A model generated the notes under the pieces. The model was given only the letters and a program-made list of their open reading frames with translations. It did no database searches and had not been told where the DNA came from. Positions 30,801 to 34,183 of a stretch of 34,183 nucleotides of DNA are shown here, in pieces; within the stretch, counting starts at the first letter, position 1, and every line of letters starts with the position of its first letter. Source of the DNA: an uncultured Bacteroidota bacterium (GTDB lineage Bacteria; Bacteroidota; Bacteroidia; 2-12-FULL-35-15); NCBI GenBank assembly GCA_903870175.1, contig CAIQBY010000237.1:1-34183 (forward strand), given 5' to 3'. The position numbers and the translations under genes were made by a program.

Positions 30801-31030
30801 GTGGAAAATTTATTTTCAATGTAGGTTCTGTACTTGCTTACAGCAGTGTGCTAATGACTTTTTTCGGAGTAAATTATTTTCTGTCGAAAGGAATGCATAG
30901 CTATGGAGCCGGCGACCATGCTATCTTCCCGATATGGGCATGGATTGCTATTGCATCAATTGTTTTATTAATGATAGCAGCCAAACTGAAAGATAATAAA
31001 GTGAATAAGGAACTTGATTCAACAGAATAA
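27857..31030 (+). CDS. ccsBA: Fused ResB/CcsA cytochrome c biogenesis protein
   Basis: This 1057-residue membrane protein of system II cytochrome c maturation moves heme across the membrane and attaches it to CxxCH apocytochromes. Residues 1 to about 470 are ResB/CcsB-like: three early membrane helices (about 14-32, 48-66 and 75-93), a large periplasmic domain, and a helix near 430-450. After a connecting periplasmic region (about 480-740) the CcsA half begins. It contains the tryptophan-rich heme motif [21 protein letters not shown], flanked by conserved histidines in LIIHVAVL and GMHSYG. The fused form is characteristic of Bacteroidota and some Epsilonproteobacteria. It probably forms an operon with the OB-fold lipoprotein and TPR lipoprotein that follow. 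It implies c-type cytochromes and respiration. Confidence 0.95.
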   Translation: [1057 protein letters not shown]

Positions 31031-31072
31031 TTAATATATATAAACTTAAACAATCTTTAAATAAAAACTAAA

Positions 31073-32128
31073 ATGAAAAACAAATTTTTAACTATTGCAA
31101 CAGTTGTTTTGCTGGCTGCATGTCAGTCATCAACTAACGATACTGCTAAAACTGCGACACCTGCAGGTGTACATACTGCTGTTGTTCAGGAAGTACTGCA
31201 GTCGACACAATATACTTATCTGCATGTGAAAGAAGGTGATAAAGACCCGTGGCTTGCTGTGCCTAAGATGGAAGCTAAAGCAGGTGATACCTATTATTAC
31301 AAGGACGGACTGGTGATGAATGACTTTAACAGCAAGGACCTTAACAGAACTTTCAAAGAAATACTGTTTCTTGACAATGTAAGTACTACTCCCAATATTC
31401 CTGAAAAGGCTGCCGTTACTGCCAATGCAACCAACGGTATTCCTTCCACAACTCCTGAAACGGAAACTGCTTTGCCTCCTGCATCCGACCCGAATGAAAT
31501 ACATACCATTAAATCTGCAGAGGTGCTTCAGACTACACAGTATACTTATATAAGAGCGAAAGAAGGGAATAATGATGTTTGGGTAGCGGTCACTAAAATG
31601 GATGCCACAGCCGGTAAAACATACTATTTTAAAGGCGGATTGAAGATGACCAACTTTGCGAGTAAGGAATTAAAAAGAACTTTCGCTGAAGTATTGTTTG
31701 TGGATAATATTTCTGCTAAACCTATTACTGCCGATGCAAAAGCGACTGCGACTAAAAAGGAAGCTGATGCTGCTACGCCAACCAAAGGAAGTACATCGGA
31801 TACTGAGAAAAAGGATGTGAAAATGAAACATGCCAAAGATGATATTACTATTGCCAAATTAATCGAAAACAAAAAAACGTATGCTGGTAAAACCATTAAG
31901 ATAAAAGGACAGGTTACTAAGTTTACCGGTGGTATCATGAAAAAGAACTGGATACATTTACAGGATGGAACAGACTTTTCGGGGAAATTTGATTTGGCTG
32001 TTACTACAAATGAAGAAGTGAAGGTAGGCGATAATATTACTGTGGAAGGCGTTATTACGCTGGATAAGGATTTTGGATTTGGATATTTTTACGAAGTATT
32101 AATGGAAGATGCAAAAATTAATAAATAA
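31073..32128 (+). CDS. Lipoprotein with two SH3-like repeats and a C-terminal OB-fold
   Basis: This 351-residue lipoprotein has signal peptide MKNKFLTIATVVLLAAC with the lipobox cysteine at position 17. Two repeats (about 33-110 and 142-215) share YTYL/YTYI, WLAV/WVAV, AGDTYYY, M..F.SK.L.RTF and ILFL/VLFV. A low-complexity Thr/Ala/Lys linker follows. The OB-fold (about 255-351) shows GKTIKIKGQVTKF, NWIHLQDGT and FGFGYFYEV. It is paralogous along its whole length to the protein on the other side of ccsBA (26591-27586), but membrane-anchored instead of soluble. It lies 42 bp after ccsBA and 18 bp before the TPR lipoprotein. Function unknown; cytochrome maturation is inferred from location. Confidence 0.85.
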   Translation: MKNKFLTIATVVLLAACQSSTNDTAKTATPAGVHTAVVQEVLQSTQYTYLHVKEGDKDPWLAVPKMEAKAGDTYYYKDGLVMNDFNSKDLNRTFKEILFLDNVSTTPNIPEKAAVTANATNGIPSTTPETETALPPASDPNEIHTIKSAEVLQTTQYTYIRAKEGNNDVWVAVTKMDATAGKTYYFKGGLKMTNFASKELKRTFAEVLFVDNISAKPITADAKATATKKEADAATPTKGSTSDTEKKDVKMKHAKDDITIAKLIENKKTYAGKTIKIKGQVTKFTGGIMKKNWIHLQDGTDFSGKFDLAVTTNEEVKVGDNITVEGVITLDKDFGFGYFYEVLMEDAKINK

Positions 32129-32146
32129 CATTTAAAAGATAATAGT

Positions 32147-32746
32147 ATGAAACATAAATTAATTGCAGTGATATTTTGCGCAGCAGGTCTTGCTTTTTTT
32201 TCGTGCAACAGAACTGAAAAGAAAGAGGAGGCAGCCGCAACAACTAAAAAGGACAGCATACCTGCAGCACAGGTGGCGGCAAATAAAGAAATGGAATTGC
32301 AGGAAAAGAAGTATGCTGCGGATACCACAAATTATGATAACAGAACAATGCTTGCTGCAGCTTATTATAATGCAGGGGCAATAGACAAGGCAATTTATCA
32401 GTTTACAAAAGTGGTTGACCACGACAGTAAAAATGTGATGGCACTTGGTAATCTGGGCAACATATATTATGATGTGAAGCAGGATGACAAGGCTATTGAA
32501 TATTATGAAAAAGCACTGGAGCTGGACCCGAAAAATATTGATATGCGCTGCGACCTTGCCACTTGTTATATGAATATTAATAAGCTTAAAAAAGCAATTA
32601 AGCTGTTGAAGGAAAACATTGAGATAAATCCGAAGCACGAAAAATCACATCATAACTTAGCTGTTATTCTGAAACAAAATGGCGACCTCAAGGAATCGGA
32701 AGATGAGATGAAGATTTATGAAAGCCTTAAATCAGGGAAGAAATAG
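32147..32746 (+). CDS. TPR-repeat lipoprotein
   Basis: This 199-residue lipoprotein has a signal peptide ending in AGLAFFSC, so Cys23 or so is lipidated. A Lys/Glu/Ala-rich stretch follows. Three to four tetratricopeptide repeats follow from about residue 65 (AYYNAGAIDKAIYQFTKVVDHD, ALGNLGNIYYDVKQDDKAIEYY, then CDLATCYMNINKLKKAIKLL and HNLAVILKQNGDLKESEDEM). It is the third gene of the ccsBA group. TPR proteins such as CcmI/NrfG serve as apocytochrome chaperones in system I; a comparable role here is a guess from the neighbourhood. The T8 tract in the signal peptide region is in frame. Confidence 0.88.
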   Translation: MKHKLIAVIFCAAGLAFFSCNRTEKKEEAAATTKKDSIPAAQVAANKEMELQEKKYAADTTNYDNRTMLAAAYYNAGAIDKAIYQFTKVVDHDSKNVMALGNLGNIYYDVKQDDKAIEYYEKALELDPKNIDMRCDLATCYMNINKLKKAIKLLKENIEINPKHEKSHHNLAVILKQNGDLKESEDEMKIYESLKSGKK

Positions 32747-32751
32747 AGGGG

Positions 32752-32945
32752 TACGGATAACTAATGGTTACGAATTTACGAATCTTTGTTTACGGATAAC
32801 TAATGGTTGCGAATTTACGAATCTTTGTTTACGAATAACTAATAAAACGAATTTACGAATCTGTGTACATCGCGATTCGTAAATTCGTTTTATTAGTTAT
32901 CCGTACCATAGAGATTCGTAAATTCGTTTTATTAGTTATCTGTAC
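32752..32945. repeat. 39-bp repeats: three direct then two inverted copies, forming a large hairpin
   Basis: Three direct copies start at 32752, 32791 and 32830 (period 39), each beginning TACGGATAAC or TACGAATAAC and containing ACGAATTTACGAATC. Two inverted copies start at 32874 and 32913, again 39 bp apart. Copies three and four are arms of a hairpin with 31-bp arms (one mismatch) around a 12-base loop. The array fills the gap between two convergent genes, so transcripts from either side end in the structure; it may serve as a bidirectional terminator. It looks like an expanded dispersed repeat. Confidence 0.8.
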
Positions 32946-32948
32946 TTT

Positions 32949-33929
32949 TTATTGTTTTACAAACTTCTTTCTTATTACGTTATTGGTTGGTGAGCTTGCC
33001 GAACCATCTGTTTGTATTTCCAGAAAATAAATTCCTTTTGAAATACTGCTTATATCAACACTTACACTTTCCGTCATCCTGAGGTTGTCGAAGGACAGAA
33101 TCTCACAGCCCATCACATCAAACACTTTTATTTCTTTTATGTTGGTGGATGATGTAATGGTAATGCTGGAAGTGGCGGGGTTGGGGGAAATAAGGATTTC
33201 GGGAGAGTTTGTTAGTTCATTTATTCCTTCGTGATTTAAACTATCACAACTACAACAATGTACATTTACATCATCAATAAAATAATATCCGCCAGCAGTT
33301 CCATTTGCATTAAAGTGTATAGTATCAGTTTGTGCGTCAGTATAAAAATTCCCAATAATTATATACTTTTCTCCGCCTTGGGCTATGTATTGACCATAAA
33401 CTAAAGTCCAATTTGCTGTATCACTTACTATATTAGTATCATTTATTTGAGGTATTAAATTTAATGGGTCATAATTAGGAACAAAAACGTGATTTGCTGA
33501 AAAACACATACCAAAATTATTATTACCCCATTTTGCCAAATTGGTAAGATTGACATAAAAGCTGGCACAATACTTTTGATTTGGAAGCAATGCGCTATCA
33601 AGCTCTACTTGTAAATATTCTCGTTCACCAGGAACACCACCATTAGAATAAAATACACCTCCCGCATATCCACTGCCAGTATGCGGATATTGAAACCCCC
33701 ATCCGTTTGCTGGAACTGAATAATAAAAATGAGTGGAGCAGGTATTATAAAGGTCAACACTTCCAGCGCTTGGACTATCCCAAGGAGGTGCAACAGTATC
33801 AACAATTGCCCCTGAACCAAAACTACACGAGTCTATTATTTCAAAACTTGGATTCGGCACCAAATTCTGCCCAATCCCATTAACACAAAGAATCACATTA
33901 ATAATAACTACAACTACAATTCTTTTCAT
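32949..33929 (-). CDS. Secreted protein with type IX secretion sorting domain
   Basis: I place the start at 33929 because MKRIVVVVIINVILCVNGIGQ is a good signal peptide; a longer frame to 33968 would put 13 residues ahead of it. The mature protein begins NLVPNPSFEIID, a common opening of Bacteroidota surface proteins with a carbohydrate-binding-like beta-sandwich (about residues 20-230). The C-terminal 80 residues are a type A sorting domain (ILISPNPATSSITI, IKEIKVFDVMG, ISSISKGIYFLEIQT, KKFVKQ), which directs export through the type IX system and surface attachment. A run of cysteines (HCCSCDSLN) near residue 230 precedes the linker. The substrate or partner is unknown. Confidence 0.88.
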   Translation of the reverse strand: MKRIVVVVIINVILCVNGIGQNLVPNPSFEIIDSCSFGSGAIVDTVAPPWDSPSAGSVDLYNTCSTHFYYSVPANGWGFQYPHTGSGYAGGVFYSNGGVPGEREYLQVELDSALLPNQKYCASFYVNLTNLAKWGNNNFGMCFSANHVFVPNYDPLNLIPQINDTNIVSDTANWTLVYGQYIAQGGEKYIIIGNFYTDAQTDTIHFNANGTAGGYYFIDDVNVHCCSCDSLNHEGINELTNSPEILISPNPATSSITITSSTNIKEIKVFDVMGCEILSFDNLRMTESVSVDISSISKGIYFLEIQTDGSASSPTNNVIRKKFVKQ

Positions 33930-33968
33930 CGTTATTAATTTATCAATGGTAAAAGTAACTAAAAGCAA

Positions 33969-34183
33969 AGGATAAACGGAGGCAGGAGAAAAGATAATTG
34001 TTAATAAGTAATGACGGAATTATTTTGCAGGTGGTTGTTATTTTGTATTATTGCGTATCGAATAAATATATATCCTTTGTTCGATGGATAAAATTTTCTC
34101 GCAGGTTGTTGACATCAACAGTTCGAGGTTGTTATTAAGCCGTTATTTTATTGCCTTGGCTTGGTAAGTTTTCAGTATCTAAA
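33969..34183. other. Right-edge intergenic DNA without recognisable features
   Basis: The last 215 bases contain only short frames (for example a 28-codon frame from 34084) with no homologous look, RNA gene or repeat. They are probably the upstream region of a gene beyond the window and of the type IX-secreted protein. Confidence 0.4.

Noticed and set aside
34084-34170. A 28-codon ATG frame near the right edge
   Set aside because: It is too short, with no domain, no ribosome-binding context and no continuation.

Overview
The window is AT-rich chromosomal DNA of a member of the Bacteroidota. The grounds are a type IX secretion sorting domain on the last protein, a fused ResB/CcsA cytochrome c biogenesis protein, TAnnTTTG-type -7 promoter boxes, weak or absent Shine-Dalgarno sequences, and several short palindromic repeats of the kind scattered through genomes of this phylum. 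Oxidative 2-oxoglutarate dehydrogenase (sucAB) and cytochrome c maturation imply respiration, yet the centre of the window is a set of oxygen-sensitive, ferredoxin-type enzymes. No tRNA, rRNA, transposase or CRISPR array was seen.

Layout. Positions 1-1533 hold the tail of one gene and a multi-pass membrane protein. Positions 1584-5634 (minus strand) hold sucA and sucB. Positions 5635-6617 form a 983-bp divergent intergenic region with a long hairpin, six perfectly phased 21-bp repeats, a broken lipoprotein gene, a palindromic element and a promoter candidate. Positions 6618-26467 form one tightly packed co-directional run of about 18 reading frames. Positions 26591-32746 hold the ccsBA locus with two paralogous SH3-like/OB-fold proteins and a TPR lipoprotein. 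Positions 32747-32948 hold a direct/inverted array of 39-bp repeats, followed by a type IX-secreted protein on the minus strand.

The central operon contains three complete 2-oxoacid:acceptor oxidoreductases (alpha plus a beta-gamma fusion; ferredoxin-alpha-beta-gamma; and an indolepyruvate-type IorA/IorB). It also contains a thiolase paired with a catalytically dead HMG-CoA-synthase-like/DUF35 fusion, a split coenzyme-B12 mutase with methylmalonyl-CoA-mutase-type substrate residues, a class III CoA-transferase, a three-subunit molybdenum hydroxylase and a HisC-family aminotransferase coupled to the last hydroxylase gene. My reading is an amino-acid (probably aromatic amino-acid) oxidation pathway. 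The aminotransferase and the IOR would turn an aromatic amino acid into an arylacetyl-CoA. The Mo enzyme, CoA-transferase, mutase and thiolase resemble the enzyme classes of the anaerobic indoleacetate (iaa) pathway of denitrifying Betaproteobacteria. A ring-opening hydrolase, acyl-CoA dehydrogenase and hydratase/dehydrogenase are not in the window, so the substrate is an inference.

Two genes in the operon are broken at simple repeats. IorA runs through an A8 tract into a GltD-like NAD(P)H module plus IorA's own C-terminal ferredoxin domain, in the -1 frame; the tract is a classic A AAA AAA slip site. The large Mo-hydroxylase subunit is frameshifted at three copies of a 7-bp repeat. These may be real regulated slippage or phase variation, recent decay, or assembly errors. 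Other 8-base homopolymers in the window are in frame, which argues against a systematic error but does not exclude it.
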